Shown here one piece after another: positions 27,056 through 36,441 of a DNA stretch of 64,000 nucleotides. How positions within the stretch are numbered: position 1 is the first letter of the stretch; each line of letters begins with the position of its first letter. Made by a program: the position numbers and the translations under genes. This DNA comes from Thiomicrorhabdus immobilis. Its GTDB lineage: Bacteria; Pseudomonadota; Gammaproteobacteria; Thiomicrospirales; Thiomicrospiraceae. The notes beneath the pieces were generated by a model, which had not been told where the DNA came from, searched no databases, and was given only the letters and a program-made list of their open reading frames with translations. The stretch is taken from the NCBI RefSeq assembly GCF_021654855.1, contig NZ_AP024202.1, positions 1,488,001 to 1,552,000 of the forward strand, read 5' to 3'.

Positions 27056-27832
27056 ATGAATATCGTTGGTTTACCTGCCTTAGTGGGCACCTATGACAAT
27101 TACATTTGGGTCATTCACAACTCGGAAAACGCCTGGATTGTTGACCCTGGCGAATCTCAGCAAGTATTGGATTACCTGAATCAACACAATTTACAGTTGC
27201 AAGCCATTTTAATCACCCATCAACATTTTGACCATATTGACGGTATTGCCGACTTACATAATGCTTATCCTAACGCACAGGTATTTGGACCGGCAAAAAG
27301 CACACATCCTTCGATTCAAATCAAATGTAAAGAAAACGATGTCATTACACTAGCAGATGAGTTGCAACTCAAAGTGTTAGAAACCCCCGGACACACATTG
27401 GACCACATCGCTTTCTATAATGATTCAGTACTGTTTTGTGGAGACACCTTGTTTACAGCAGGTTGCGGACGCATTTTGGGCGGAACGGCACAACAATTCA
27501 GCGACTCTATACTCAAGCTCCGTCAACTGCCTGATGAGTTAAAATTCTTCTCAGCGCATGAATACACTTTAAGTAATCTAGGCTTTGCCGCCATTGCTGA
27601 ACCTGAAAACGCTGCGCTAAAACAGCGGATTGCAACTACCGAAATCCATTATCCAAGTAACCATACAGGTGCACAATCGACACTAGGTGAAGAGAAAGCG
27701 ACCAATCCATTCTTACGATTTGATACACCTCATCTTAAAAAATCCCTACTGGAACGTGGAGCGGAAGATTCTGCAGAAAGTTTATTCGCCACTTTGCGAG
27801 CTTGGAAAGATGAGTATGACCGCAACCACTAA
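27056..27832 (+). CDS. gloB: Hydroxyacylglutathione hydrolase (glyoxalase II)
   Basis: Hydrolyses S-lactoylglutathione to lactate and glutathione, the second step of methylglyoxal detoxification. 258 residues: metallo-beta-lactamase motif THQHFDHIDG (His55, His57, Asp59, His60), TPGHTLDH, FCGDTLFTAGCGR and AHEYTLSN, then the glyoxalase II C-terminal helical domain. Divergent from the methyltransferase gene, with mltD overlapping its end. Confidence 0.96.
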   Translation: MNIVGLPALVGTYDNYIWVIHNSENAWIVDPGESQQVLDYLNQHNLQLQAILITHQHFDHIDGIADLHNAYPNAQVFGPAKSTHPSIQIKCKENDVITLADELQLKVLETPGHTLDHIAFYNDSVLFCGDTLFTAGCGRILGGTAQQFSDSILKLRQLPDELKFFSAHEYTLSNLGFAAIAEPENAALKQRIATTEIHYPSNHTGAQSTLGEEKATNPFLRFDTPHLKKSLLERGAEDSAESLFATLRAWKDEYDRNH

Positions 27833-29744
27833 ACCATCCCCGAATACTAGAACTGAAATACCTATGGCACAAAATACTGAAACCGACTTAATATCAACCC
27901 CCAACCGGAGTCAACCAGGCCTGTTCAGATTGAGTTTAATGACCTTAGGTTTGATGGCCCTAGGCCTAAACACCTTGGTATTGACTGGTTGTGTGTCCAA
28001 CTCTAGCATTCAGTCCGATTCAGGTTTGACTCCGTCAGCTAAACCACAAGTTATTAGCAACAGCCGTCCAATCCAAACTCCGACAACAGCCGATGTAACG
28101 CCGGATAACCTACGTGTAGATTTACAAACCCATGTCTACCACCCTATCATTTGGGATGAAATGCGTTATAAATTTGATTTGGCAGATGAAAACTTTGGTC
28201 ATTACTCAGATTATTTAGCCTTTTACGGAGAACGTAAAACACATTTGAAACGTGTCTCAGAAAGGGCAAAACCATACTTACACTACATCCTGAACGAAGT
28301 TAAAAAGCGTAAAATGCCTTATGAAATCGCCCTGTTACCCGCAGTGGAAAGTGGCTTTAGACCTTTTGCCCGTTCCCATCAAAAAGCGGTTGGTTTGTGG
28401 CAGTTTATTCCAAGTACGGCGAACATCTACGACCTTGACCAAACCTGGTGGTACGATGGTCGAAAAGATGTGGTCGAAAGCACTCGTGCGGCTTTAGATT
28501 ATTTACAAAAGCTGTACAAACTGAACAACAACGATTGGCTGCTTGCCCTTGCCTCCTATAATGCAGGTTTAGGCAATGTTTATCGAGCGCAGAAAAAGTA
28601 TCGCAAAAAACACAAAGACCAAACTGGCATCAAAGAGTACCTACCTAATTTCTGGGAAATAAAAGAGTTCTTACCTCAAGAAACCCAAGGTTATGTTCCT
28701 AAACTTCTCGCTGTCGCACATATTATTGAATATTCCGAGCGTTTCAACATTGAACTCGAACCGATTGCCAACCGACCTTATTTCTCGCAAATTGCGTTAA
28801 ACAAGCAAGTTTCATTAGGTCAGGTCGCTAAACTTTCTGCGACCTCTGCTGAAGTGCTGGCGTCTTTGAACCCGGGCTACCATCAACCTGCCACGCCACC
28901 CAATGGTCCTTATCACCTGTTACTGCCGGTTGATAAGGCGGAAGCGTTTGAAGAACATATTGAAAACAACCAAGAAATCTTCAATATCCAATGGCAAAAG
29001 CACAAGATTCGTCAAGGTGATAGCCTGAGTGTGATTGCCAAAAAATATAAAACCTCATCCAAAGCCATTCAGCGTTTGAACGGTATGAAAAATGCCAATA
29101 TACGTGCTGGCAAAACGCTGTTAATCCCGATACCCGCGGATAAAATAGCCCAGGTAAAAGCCCAGTTAGCTCAGGCTGAACAACAGAAACCTTATAAGGT
29201 TAACAAAACACCGAATAAAACAACTCAAGCAAAATCAGTAGACACTACCGCAGCGAATAGCCACCTACACAAAGTGAAATCTGGCGATTCTTTATGGCTT
29301 TTAGCCAAGCAATACAATGTCAGCAGCCAGCAAATTGCCAAGGCGAACAAGCTATCTTTTAAAACCCCGTTAAAACTTGGCCAAAACCTTGTGATTCCTG
29401 GGTATGAAGCAACGACTAAAATCCAGCACACCTTGAAAACCGGAGAAAGCCTATGGTTGGTTGCAAAACGTTATAAGGTAACCACTCAAGATATTGCGGC
29501 TTGGAATAACATTTCTGCTAAAAAAGTGCTACAACCAGGAATGAAATTAACGATTTGGACAAAGGAAACACCTAACAAATCGGTTAAATATGTGGTCAAG
29601 AATGGCGACAACTTATGGAATATCGCCAAGGCAAATCAAGTTTCCGCTCAGCAGCTTGCTTTACATAACAACCTCTCTTTAAAGAGTTTACTGAAACCTG
29701 GGCAGATAATTAAAATCCCATTAACGAGCGCTAAAAATACTTAA
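27816..29744 (+). CDS. mltD: Membrane-bound lytic murein transglycosylase D
   Basis: Cleaves peptidoglycan glycan strands to 1,6-anhydro products. From ATG 27816: a signal region ending in the lipobox LTGC (Cys59), a transglycosylase domain with catalytic Glu178 in ALLPAVESGFRP, then four LysM peptidoglycan-binding repeats (about 396-440, 485-530, 540-580, 592-640). The start is uncertain: ATG 27816 has GGAAAG and overlaps gloB by 17 bp, while ATG 27864 gives a shorter leader but no ribosome site. A palindrome copy (11/12) at 27914 encodes Gln-Pro-Gly-Leu. Confidence 0.93.
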   Translation: MTATTKPSPNTRTEIPMAQNTETDLISTPNRSQPGLFRLSLMTLGLMALGLNTLVLTGCVSNSSIQSDSGLTPSAKPQVISNSRPIQTPTTADVTPDNLRVDLQTHVYHPIIWDEMRYKFDLADENFGHYSDYLAFYGERKTHLKRVSERAKPYLHYILNEVKKRKMPYEIALLPAVESGFRPFARSHQKAVGLWQFIPSTANIYDLDQTWWYDGRKDVVESTRAALDYLQKLYKLNNNDWLLALASYNAGLGNVYRAQKKYRKKHKDQTGIKEYLPNFWEIKEFLPQETQGYVPKLLAVAHIIEYSERFNIELEPIANRPYFSQIALNKQVSLGQVAKLSATSAEVLASLNPGYHQPATPPNGPYHLLLPVDKAEAFEEHIENNQEIFNIQWQKHKIRQGDSLSVIAKKYKTSSKAIQRLNGMKNANIRAGKTLLIPIPADKIAQVKAQLAQAEQQKPYKVNKTPNKTTQAKSVDTTAANSHLHKVKSGDSLWLLAKQYNVSSQQIAKANKLSFKTPLKLGQNLVIPGYEATTKIQHTLKTGESLWLVAKRYKVTTQDIAAWNNISAKKVLQPGMKLTIWTKETPNKSVKYVVKNGDNLWNIAKANQVSAQQLALHNNLSLKSLLKPGQIIKIPLTSAKNT

Positions 29745-29822
29745 TATTACCCACCATATTCAATTGAAAGAATTACAATAGGGTTAATTTTTCGATTTAA
29801 TGTCAATGACGGATAATTTATT

Positions 29823-31853
29823 TTGACTGTGTCTCAACACTCTGCCAACCTTTGTTCTTCTCAAAACCTGGGGATTGCCTCTCTCCAAAGTTCAAGGTTT
29901 GCCGTTTTTTTAGCTTTAACTACATTACTGTTTTTAATAGCCCCTTCTGTTAAAGCGCAAACGGATAAGACCTTGATGAGTGAACAACAAAAAGATTTTT
30001 TGTTGGCATACGATGCAATCAAACGTAATGACCGTACAGCCATTGCTAGCTACAAGAAAAAGTTAAAAGACTACCCTCTAGCAATCTACATCACCTATCA
30101 TGACTATCGTATACACCTATCCAGCACCCCAAGAAAACAAATCAATCAATTTATCAAACAGAATAAAAATCATTATTTAGCGGATAAACTGTACACAAAA
30201 CTGCTTGTGCAACTTGCCTCAGAAAAGAAATGGACGACCTTTCTCAACAACTACAAACCGCAGAAAAGTCAGAACTTACAGTGTTATCACATTCAAGCAT
30301 TAGCTAACCGTAAACAGACAACTCGAGCCGTTACATTGGCTAAACCCATTTGGCAAAACTCCACTGAATTGAGTAGTGCCTGCCAGCCACTCGATAAACT
30401 GCTACGTGACCAGAAAAAACTCACCGGAACCATGATTTGGGAAAGAATCGAGTTAGCGATGAATAAACGTAAAACCAAGTTAGCCAAGAAACTCAGCCAC
30501 GATTTATCCAATAAAGATAAAGAGATGTTCAACTACTGGCTCAAAGTCTATAAAAACCCGCTGTTAATCGCCAAACCGTTACCTAAGAGCATATCGCCAA
30601 GTATCAAAAAGAAAATTTTTACTCAAGGCATTCGCTTTCTTGCCTCAAGAGATCCTGAACTGGCCGACACAAGCCTGAATAAGTTCTACAAAGACTATGG
30701 CTTAAATAAAGATCAATATGCCATCTTAAAACGTAAAGTCGCTCTAAGAAGCGCATACAAATACGCGCCACAAGCGGCCGATTTACTCAATGAAGTCAAC
30801 GGAAGTACCGCTAAAAGTGAAGATACCCTACGCTGGCAAGCCCAAATAGCCCTTAAGCAATCCAACTGGGCGAGTTTACTGGAAACCATTGACTTGATGC
30901 CGGCTGAAACCCAACAAGACAAACAATGGCTATACTGGAAAGCACGTGCTTTGGAAGCCGCTAAACAACAAAAGGAAGCGAATGATTTATATCAAAAGCT
31001 GGCTAAACAACGAAACTATTATGCTTTTTTAGCAGCCGACCGCTTAAAACAACCGTATCAATTCAACCCGAATCCGGTTCAAAAACGCGACACCGCTTAT
31101 CTGGTTAAGAAATACCCCGAACTACAAAGAATTCAGGAGCTAATGGCGATTGACTGGCCATTGAGTGCCAAGCGTGAATGGTACCAACTATTGAATCGTG
31201 TGAATCAGGATGAGCTTCAAGCCATCGCCGTCCTCGCCAACCAATGGGAACAGTATTCACAATCGATCCGCAGTTTAGCTAAAGCCAAAAAATGGCATGA
31301 TTTAGGTTTACGTTTCCCCACTCCGCATAAAGAACCGGTTATGCAAAATGCGGATAAAAATAAAATTGATCCTGCTTGGATTTACGGCATCATGCGCCGT
31401 GAAAGTGCCTTCTCAGAAGACGTTAAATCCTCGGTTGGTGCCGTTGGTTTGATGCAACTCATGCCTAAAACGGCAAAATACATCGGCAAGAAAATCGGAG
31501 TTAAAAAAGTCTCTTATACAGACTTGACCAAAGCGGAAAACAACATTGAGTTGGGCAGTGCTTATTTAAGTTATCTACACGACAAATATGATGGCAATAA
31601 AGTATTAGCCACGGCCTCCTACAATGCGGGGCCAAATCGTGTCGACACCTGGATCCCTAAAAATGGAACTCTGGCCGCCGACCAGTGGATTGACTCGATT
31701 CCATTCACCGAAACTCGTGACTATGTGAAAGCGGTTTTAGAATACACCACCATCTTCAAATCGCTTCTAAACAAGAAGTATGACCGTTTAGAGGACGTTA
31801 TGCCCCCTATTGGCGGAAAACCCGTTAAGCAAACCGACCCTCAACATCCATAA
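29823..31853 (+). CDS. slt: Soluble lytic murein transglycosylase
   Basis: 676 residues: a signal peptide (about 24-45, ending SVKA), a long alpha-superhelical U/L domain, and a C-terminal lysozyme-like catalytic domain with Glu527 in MRRESAFS, GLMQLMPKTA and TASYNAGPNRV. Works in the periplasm and complements mltD just upstream. The start is TTG 29823 or GTG 29829; neither has a strong ribosome site. Confidence 0.94.
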   Translation: MTVSQHSANLCSSQNLGIASLQSSRFAVFLALTTLLFLIAPSVKAQTDKTLMSEQQKDFLLAYDAIKRNDRTAIASYKKKLKDYPLAIYITYHDYRIHLSSTPRKQINQFIKQNKNHYLADKLYTKLLVQLASEKKWTTFLNNYKPQKSQNLQCYHIQALANRKQTTRAVTLAKPIWQNSTELSSACQPLDKLLRDQKKLTGTMIWERIELAMNKRKTKLAKKLSHDLSNKDKEMFNYWLKVYKNPLLIAKPLPKSISPSIKKKIFTQGIRFLASRDPELADTSLNKFYKDYGLNKDQYAILKRKVALRSAYKYAPQAADLLNEVNGSTAKSEDTLRWQAQIALKQSNWASLLETIDLMPAETQQDKQWLYWKARALEAAKQQKEANDLYQKLAKQRNYYAFLAADRLKQPYQFNPNPVQKRDTAYLVKKYPELQRIQELMAIDWPLSAKREWYQLLNRVNQDELQAIAVLANQWEQYSQSIRSLAKAKKWHDLGLRFPTPHKEPVMQNADKNKIDPAWIYGIMRRESAFSEDVKSSVGAVGLMQLMPKTAKYIGKKIGVKKVSYTDLTKAENNIELGSAYLSYLHDKYDGNKVLATASYNAGPNRVDTWIPKNGTLAADQWIDSIPFTETRDYVKAVLEYTTIFKSLLNKKYDRLEDVMPPIGGKPVKQTDPQHP

Positions 31854-31942
31854 CCCCATCAAGCAGTTTACGCTTTCGCTAGTGATAGACCATTTTCTTA
31901 ATTATCTGTTTCAGCACATTTGTTTCAGCACTTTAAACAGGC
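31854..31942. other. slt 3' flank
   Basis: No gene or strong plus-strand terminator seen. The hairpin that follows has its U-tract on the minus strand and belongs to the small RNA. Confidence 0.5.
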
Positions 31943-31974
31943 AAAAAAAAACCCGAGTTGGACGACTCGGGTTT
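31943..31974 (-). terminator. Intrinsic terminator of the candidate sRNA
   Basis: Stem AAACCCGAGT (31949-31958) / ACTCGGGTTT (31965-31974), a 6-nt loop, and nine A (31943-31951) giving a U9 tract on the minus strand. Confidence 0.93.
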
Positions 31975-32031
31975 AAATACATTATCTCATTAGAAATAAT
32001 CAGAGGAGGATACTCATGAAGAAACATGAAT
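31943..32031 (-). ncRNA. Candidate small RNA with exposed CCUCCU
   Basis: Predicted ~89-nt transcript starting at an A at 32031, 7 nt below a perfect promoter, and ending in a U9 terminator. Reading 5' to 3': a hairpin AUUCAUG-UUUCUU-CAUGAGU, a single-stranded AUCCUCCUCUG, a weak AUUAU / AUAAU hairpin, and the terminator stem. CCUCCU equals the anti-Shine-Dalgarno core of 16S rRNA, so the RNA could block ribosome sites such as AGAGGAGG. No open frame of note on this strand. Lies about 205 nt past the cysS stop, with its own promoter. Known sRNAs with such motifs (RsaE, alphaproteobacterial cuckoo RNAs) are functional parallels only. Confidence 0.72.
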
Positions 32032-32037
32032 GAGCGA

Positions 32038-32066
32038 ATTATATTAGCATTTCCTTATCTTGTCAA
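32038..32066 (-). promoter_or_regulatory. Perfect sigma-70 promoter of the sRNA
   Basis: TTGACA (minus strand, 32066-32061), exactly 17 bp, then TATAAT (32043-32038). All 12 consensus bases match. Upstream lie an inverted repeat TTTTCT / AGAAAA (32081-32097) and a direct repeat AAGCAGTT twice (32104-32121), possible regulator sites. Confidence 0.88.
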
Positions 32067-32235
32067 ATATAAATAAGCCTTTTTCTAAATAAGAAAACTT
32101 AATAAGCAGTTTTAAGCAGTTGATTAAAATACATATTTTTTATAAGGATATTGCCCTACACCAGCCTAATACAGCAAGCTGTACAGCAAACCCTTATAAA
32201 CAGCGGGCTTTGTATTCCTAAAAAATTAACTCTTT

Positions 32236-33612
32236 TTATATCCTACGCCAAGTTGTTCCTTCCGCACTATCCAATAATTCAATCCCTTGTTCACTCAATA
32301 AATCACGAATCTCATCTGATCTGGCAAAGTTTTTTTCTGCTCTCGCCGTTTTTCTTTCCGCAATGTATTGTGCAATCATCTCATCACTTAAGTCGGAATC
32401 GCTGGGTTGTGATTTAAAGAAACTCTCGGCACTCTGTTCTAATAATCCAATTTGATTTGCCAACTTAACCAATAAAGCGGCCAGGCCTGGTTGTTTCGTT
32501 TTATTGACTTCTTTCGCCAACTCAAACAATACCGCAATGGCTTTAGGTGTATTGAAATCATCGTTCATAACGGCCATAAATTCCGCTTCGAACTCCGTAC
32601 CCTTCGCAGGCTCGATAAGTTCATTCAGCTCAACACTTTCTAAAGCCGAATACAATCGCCCAACACTCGCCTTCGCACTATTCAAATTCTCTTCGGAATA
32701 GTTCACCGGACTACGGTAATGGCTCGATAACAAGAAATAACGAATCACTTCTGGGTGATAGACTTTCAACACCTCTCGAATGGTAAAGAAGTTATTTAGT
32801 GACTTGGACATTTTCTCATCATCGATACGCACAAAACCACAGTGCATCCACGTGTTTACATAATGTTCACCTGTAGCGCATTCTGACTGGGCAATCTCGT
32901 TTTCATGGTGTGGGAAAGACAAATCCATTCCGCCACCGTGAATATCAAAATGGTTACCTAAACACTTGGTAGACATGGCTGAACACTCGATATGCCAACC
33001 TGGACGCCCATCACCCCAAGAGGAATCCCAACTTGGTTCATTCTCTTTGGAAGCCTTCCAAAGCACGAAATCCAACGGATCTTGCTTGACTTCATTAACA
33101 TCGACACGAGCGCCAGACTCAAGGTCATCAATATTTTTTCCGGATAAACGCCCGTATTCCGCAAAGGCTTTGACTTTAAAATAGACATCGCCATTGTCTG
33201 CCGGATAAGCAAAGCCTTTCTCTATCAAGGTTTCAATCATATGACGAATCTCATCCATATGCTCGGTCGCTTTTGGCTCCATATCCGGACGTAGCACATT
33301 CATCGCTTTTTCATCGGCATGCATCTCTTCAATCATACGTTCCGTTAAAGATTGAATGGACTCACCATTCTCTAAAGCACGTTTAATGATCTTATCGTCG
33401 ATATCGGTGATATTGCGCACATAATTAACGTCGTAACCCAAAGCTCTTAAATGACGTACAACCGTATCGAAAACCACCATGACACGAGCATGGCCGATAT
33501 GACATAAGTCATAAACCGTTACACCACATACATACATGCCTACTTTTCCAGGGTGGATTGGGGTAAAAACCTGTTTTGTACGGGTTTCCGTATTAAAAAT
33601 TTGTAGGCTCAT
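32236..33612 (-). CDS. cysS: Cysteinyl-tRNA synthetase
   Basis: Class I synthetase, 458 residues: zinc ligand Cys29 in [13 protein letters not shown] at 38-41, KMSKS in EKMSKSLNN (about 268), and a C-terminal helical anticodon-binding region. ATG 33612 has AGGA 5 nt upstream; the in-frame ATG at 33636 has no ribosome site. A palindrome copy (11/12) at 32480 encodes Gln-Pro-Gly-Leu in the variable C-terminal part. Confidence 0.97.
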   Translation of the reverse strand: MSLQIFNTETRTKQVFTPIHPGKVGMYVCGVTVYDLCHIGHARVMVVFDTVVRHLRALGYDVNYVRNITDIDDKIIKRALENGESIQSLTERMIEEMHADEKAMNVLRPDMEPKATEHMDEIRHMIETLIEKGFAYPADNGDVYFKVKAFAEYGRLSGKNIDDLESGARVDVNEVKQDPLDFVLWKASKENEPSWDSSWGDGRPGWHIECSAMSTKCLGNHFDIHGGGMDLSFPHHENEIAQSECATGEHYVNTWMHCGFVRIDDEKMSKSLNNFFTIREVLKVYHPEVIRYFLLSSHYRSPVNYSEENLNSAKASVGRLYSALESVELNELIEPAKGTEFEAEFMAVMNDDFNTPKAIAVLFELAKEVNKTKQPGLAALLVKLANQIGLLEQSAESFFKSQPSDSDLSDEMIAQYIAERKTARAEKNFARSDEIRDLLSEQGIELLDSAEGTTWRRI

Positions 33613-33753
33613 AGTCTTCCTGCCGTGTCGTTTCATTTATGGGGTTTACGTTAAAAAGGCATGTAACATTGGGTACAGTATTAAGAACCGCACCAAGATG
33701 CTGACTCAATCCTTAAAATTAAGTTAGAAACTGTTCAGCCTATTTAACCTAGG

Positions 33754-33762
33754 TGTTAGAAT
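33754..33762 (+). promoter_or_regulatory. Extended -10 promoter element of ppiA
   Basis: TGTTAGAAT, 46 bp before the ppiA ATG. Confidence 0.6.
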
Positions 33763-33808
33763 GCTGCATATTGTATCTTATAACCGATTTAATATGTTGG
33801 AGTGAATC

Positions 33809-34432
33809 ATGAATAGAAGACTGTTTTTAACCTTTAAAGCCGCCCTGCTAACTGCTTTTATCAGCAGCAGTGTCTTTGCTCAAACAACAACCGAAACTCA
33901 AGCTGAAGTGGCCAGCAAAACTCCTGCAAAAGCACCGCAAGTATTAATCGAAACCACCGAAGGGACCATCGTACTTGAGCTATACCCAGACAAGGCGCCA
34001 AAAACCGTTGAAAACTTTTTGACTTACGTTAATGAAGAGTTTTATGACAATACGATTTTCCACCGCGTGATTCCTGGATTCATGGTGCAAGGTGGCGGTT
34101 TTACTGAAGATTTTGAGAAGAAAATCACTCATGCCCCCATTCAAAATGAAGCGGACAACGGGCTACGTAACCGCATTGGTACGGTTGCGATGGCGAGAAC
34201 CAATGACCCACATTCGGCTACGGCGCAGTTTTTCATCAATGTCGCACAAAACACTTTCTTAGATTTTCGTGAAAAAACCCCTCGCGCTTGGGGCTATGCC
34301 GTGTTCGGTAAGGTCATAAGCGGCATGAAAACCGTCAATAAAATTCGCATGGTGAGAACCGGTTTTAAAAACGGTATGAAAGATGTACCGATCAAAACCG
34401 TAAAAATCATCAAAGCCCGTCAAATCAAGTAA
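33809..34432 (+). CDS. ppiA: Cyclophilin-type peptidyl-prolyl isomerase, periplasmic
   Basis: 207 residues: a signal peptide cleaved after VFA (about 24), a short Thr/Ala/Lys linker, then a bacterial cyclophilin domain with FHRVIPGFMVQGGG, SATAQFFINVA and WGYAVFGKV. Assists folding in the periplasm. A cytoplasmic paralogue follows after 126 bp of repeat-containing DNA. Confidence 0.94.
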   Translation: MNRRLFLTFKAALLTAFISSSVFAQTTTETQAEVASKTPAKAPQVLIETTEGTIVLELYPDKAPKTVENFLTYVNEEFYDNTIFHRVIPGFMVQGGGFTEDFEKKITHAPIQNEADNGLRNRIGTVAMARTNDPHSATAQFFINVAQNTFLDFREKTPRAWGYAVFGKVISGMKTVNKIRMVRTGFKNGMKDVPIKTVKIIKARQIK

Positions 34433-34436
34433 TGGA

Positions 34437-34500
34437 TTCTAGAAATCTTAGATTTGATTTTAGAAATCTAAGATTTGATTCTGTAAATCTTCGATTTGAT
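34437..34500. repeat. Three tandem 21-22-bp imperfect repeats
   Basis: Units at 34437-34458, 34459-34479 and 34480-34500, each containing an AAATCTnnGATTT inverted repeat and ending in TTTGAT. They fill the gap between ppiA and ppiB and begin right after the ppiA stop. They could stabilise or end the ppiA transcript. Confidence 0.8.
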
Positions 34501-34558
34501 ATGCACAATCAAGTAAAATACCGCGCATGATTTTATAAATACAAAACAAGGATAATCC

Positions 34559-35062
34559 ATGTCAAAAGTCGTTATTGAAACCACAATGGGAAACATCACA
34601 GTTGAACTAGATGATGAAAAAGCACCGATTGGCGCTGAGAACTTCATTCATTATGTAATGGAAGGTTTTTACAAAGGTACGATTTTCCACCGTATCATCC
34701 CTAACTTCATGGTTCAAGGTGGCGGTATGGTTGAGGGAATGCAAGATAAAGCGTCTGGCGCTCCAATCGAAAACGAAGCCGATAACGGCCTTAAAAATGA
34801 TCGCGGGACAATCGCTTATGCGCGTACTGGTGACCCTCATTCAGCAACCACACAATTCTTCATCAACCTAAAAGACAACGGTTTCCTTAATCACACCGGC
34901 AAAGACATGCAAGGTTGGGGATATGCGGTATTTGGTAAAGTAACCGATGGTATGGATGTGGTCGATGCGATGGCTAAAGTGGAAACCACAAGCCGCATGG
35001 GACACCAAGATGTTCCGGTTGATGACATTACCATTTTAAAAACGACTTTGATTGAAGATTAA
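34559..35062 (+). CDS. ppiB: Cyclophilin-type peptidyl-prolyl isomerase, cytoplasmic
   Basis: 167 residues, a cyclophilin domain with no signal peptide: [32 protein letters not shown] and WGYAVFGKV. Cytoplasmic prolyl isomerase. ATG 34559 is preceded by AAGGAT. Followed by its own terminator, then by lpxH, an order also seen in other gammaproteobacteria. Confidence 0.95.
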   Translation: MSKVVIETTMGNITVELDDEKAPIGAENFIHYVMEGFYKGTIFHRIIPNFMVQGGGMVEGMQDKASGAPIENEADNGLKNDRGTIAYARTGDPHSATTQFFINLKDNGFLNHTGKDMQGWGYAVFGKVTDGMDVVDAMAKVETTSRMGHQDVPVDDITILKTTLIED

Positions 35063-35090
35063 TCATCTAAAACAAGTTTATTTTTAAATC

Positions 35091-35118
35091 AAGCCGAGTT
35101 CAAAACTCGGCTTTTTTG
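35091..35118 (+). terminator. Terminator of ppiB
   Basis: Stem AAGCCGAGTT / AACTCGGCTT with a 3-nt loop, then T-run. Confidence 0.92.
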
Positions 35119-35207
35119 TTTTTAACACATCATTTTAAAAAGACGGGCAGCAAAGCCATCAAAAGCCGTTAAAAGCATTCAAATCACTAGGTGTTGGCCT
35201 ATATTCT

Positions 35208-35216
35208 TGTTAGAAT
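35208..35216 (+). promoter_or_regulatory. Extended -10 element of lpxH, possibly leaderless
   Basis: TGTTAGAAT ends 6 bp before the lpxH ATG at 35223, so transcription would begin at or within a base or two of the start codon. Confidence 0.5.
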
Positions 35217-35222
35217 CATGCC

Positions 35223-35984
35223 ATGCAAAACTCTATCCCCTCACCCAATCCATTCACACTAGTGGTTGCCGACATTCACCTTCAACCTGAGCAAGAGCAC
35301 CCTATCAATCAAGCCTTTTATGATTTTTTGGAGCTTGAAGCCGCCAAAGCCGATGCTTTATATATCTTAGGCGACCTGTTTGAGATATGGGTGGGGGATG
35401 ATATTGGGCTTGAACAATATTCGACTATCATCCAAAAATTTAAAAGCTTAACCGATGCAGGCCTGCCAATTTATCTACAATACGGCAACCGCGATTTTTT
35501 GATGAAGCAAGCGTTTTGTGTGGCTACCGGCATTACCATCCTTGACGACATTACCGTAGCAAGACTTTATAACGAACCTTATCTGTTTTTGCATGGCGAT
35601 AGCTTATGCACCGATGACATCGGTTATCAAAGAATGCGTAAACTGTTTAGAAATCGGTTGGTACAGTGGATTTTCTTGCATTTAAGCCGTAAGCGCCGTT
35701 TAACCATCGGCAATAAGATGCGCCACAGTTCCAAACAGCATAGCCAACAAAAAACACCACAAATCATGGACGTCAATCAAAACACCGTTTGCGAACTTTT
35801 TAAGCTTCACCCTCAAGTCAACCATATGGTTCATGGACATACCCACCGTCCAGAACACCATATTATTGAAGCGGAACATAAGCGCTTACATCGTTGGGTG
35901 TTAGGCGATTGGCGGCCGCAGGCGAAGATTATATTAATTGACCACAATGGCCCGCAGCTTATTGATTACCCTAACCATTGCTAA
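35223..35984 (+). CDS. lpxH: UDP-2,3-diacylglucosamine diphosphatase
   Basis: Lipid A biosynthesis: hydrolyses UDP-2,3-diacylglucosamine to lipid X and UMP on the inner face of the inner membrane. 253 residues of a calcineurin-like metallophosphoesterase: VADIHL, LGDLFEIWVGDD, YGNRDF, LHGDSLC and the closing HGHTHRPEHH. No Shine-Dalgarno precedes ATG 35223. Confidence 0.95.
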   Translation: MQNSIPSPNPFTLVVADIHLQPEQEHPINQAFYDFLELEAAKADALYILGDLFEIWVGDDIGLEQYSTIIQKFKSLTDAGLPIYLQYGNRDFLMKQAFCVATGITILDDITVARLYNEPYLFLHGDSLCTDDIGYQRMRKLFRNRLVQWIFLHLSRKRRLTIGNKMRHSSKQHSQQKTPQIMDVNQNTVCELFKLHPQVNHMVHGHTHRPEHHIIEAEHKRLHRWVLGDWRPQAKIILIDHNGPQLIDYPNHC

Positions 35985-36017
35985 CCTGCTACTAAGATAT
36001 TCCATACAATGAAAAAA

Positions 36018-36040
36018 ACCGCTTTCAAAGCGTTTTTTTT
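36018..36040 (+). terminator. Terminator of lpxH
   Basis: Short stem CGCTT / AAGCG (36020-36032) with a 3-nt loop and eight T after it. Confidence 0.65.
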
Positions 36041-36070
36041 CAGCAACTTCCTAACAAGCTTGATGGTTTT

Positions 36071-36415
36071 TTAAGCATCCAGTTTCAAAAACTTAAAGTG
36101 TAACTCGCCATCAGTTTCTACGGTAAAACGCACCTTCTCTTTTACACGCCCCGCTTCTTGCGTTCCTGAACAGGTCCAAGCAATGGCCCAATCATAACTG
36201 TAATCACAACGGTATAAATTGTCTTTTAAATGTACGATAGCATCCACTGCGATATTCCCAGCATAATTGGCCGCTTGGCTAATATGACTCATATCTTGGA
36301 CAAAATCATCGCTGTAATCATCGATATATTTATCCAGTAATCTCTTCAACTCTGGTTCTAAAACCAGACTATCGTCAACATTACGGTCCTGTAACTCCGT
36401 CAAGGTCAATATCAA
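36071..36415 (-). CDS. Hypothetical protein
   Basis: 114 residues, acidic, with no signal peptide or membrane helix. It has a predicted helical N-terminal half (ELKRLLDKYIDDYSDDFVQD) and a C-terminal strand pattern with YRCDYSYDWAIAWTCSG. TTG 36415 has GAGG 8 nt upstream; two further in-frame TTG follow. I do not recognise a family. Lies 60 bp from the DAACS transporter, on the same strand but past the palindrome at 36442. Confidence 0.72.
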   Translation of the reverse strand: MILTLTELQDRNVDDSLVLEPELKRLLDKYIDDYSDDFVQDMSHISQAANYAGNIAVDAIVHLKDNLYRCDYSYDWAIAWTCSGTQEAGRVKEKVRFTVETDGELHFKFLKLDA

Positions 36416-36441
36416 AATAACACCCTCAAAGATTCGTTTTG

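Noticed and set aside
31999-32034. A strong AGAGGAGG followed by ATG AAG AAA CAT GAA TGA on the plus strand, like a five-codon leader peptide.
   Set aside because: No plus-strand promoter or nearby gene uses it. The opposite strand has a perfect promoter and terminator, so this is better read as the complement of the sRNA's CCUCCU.
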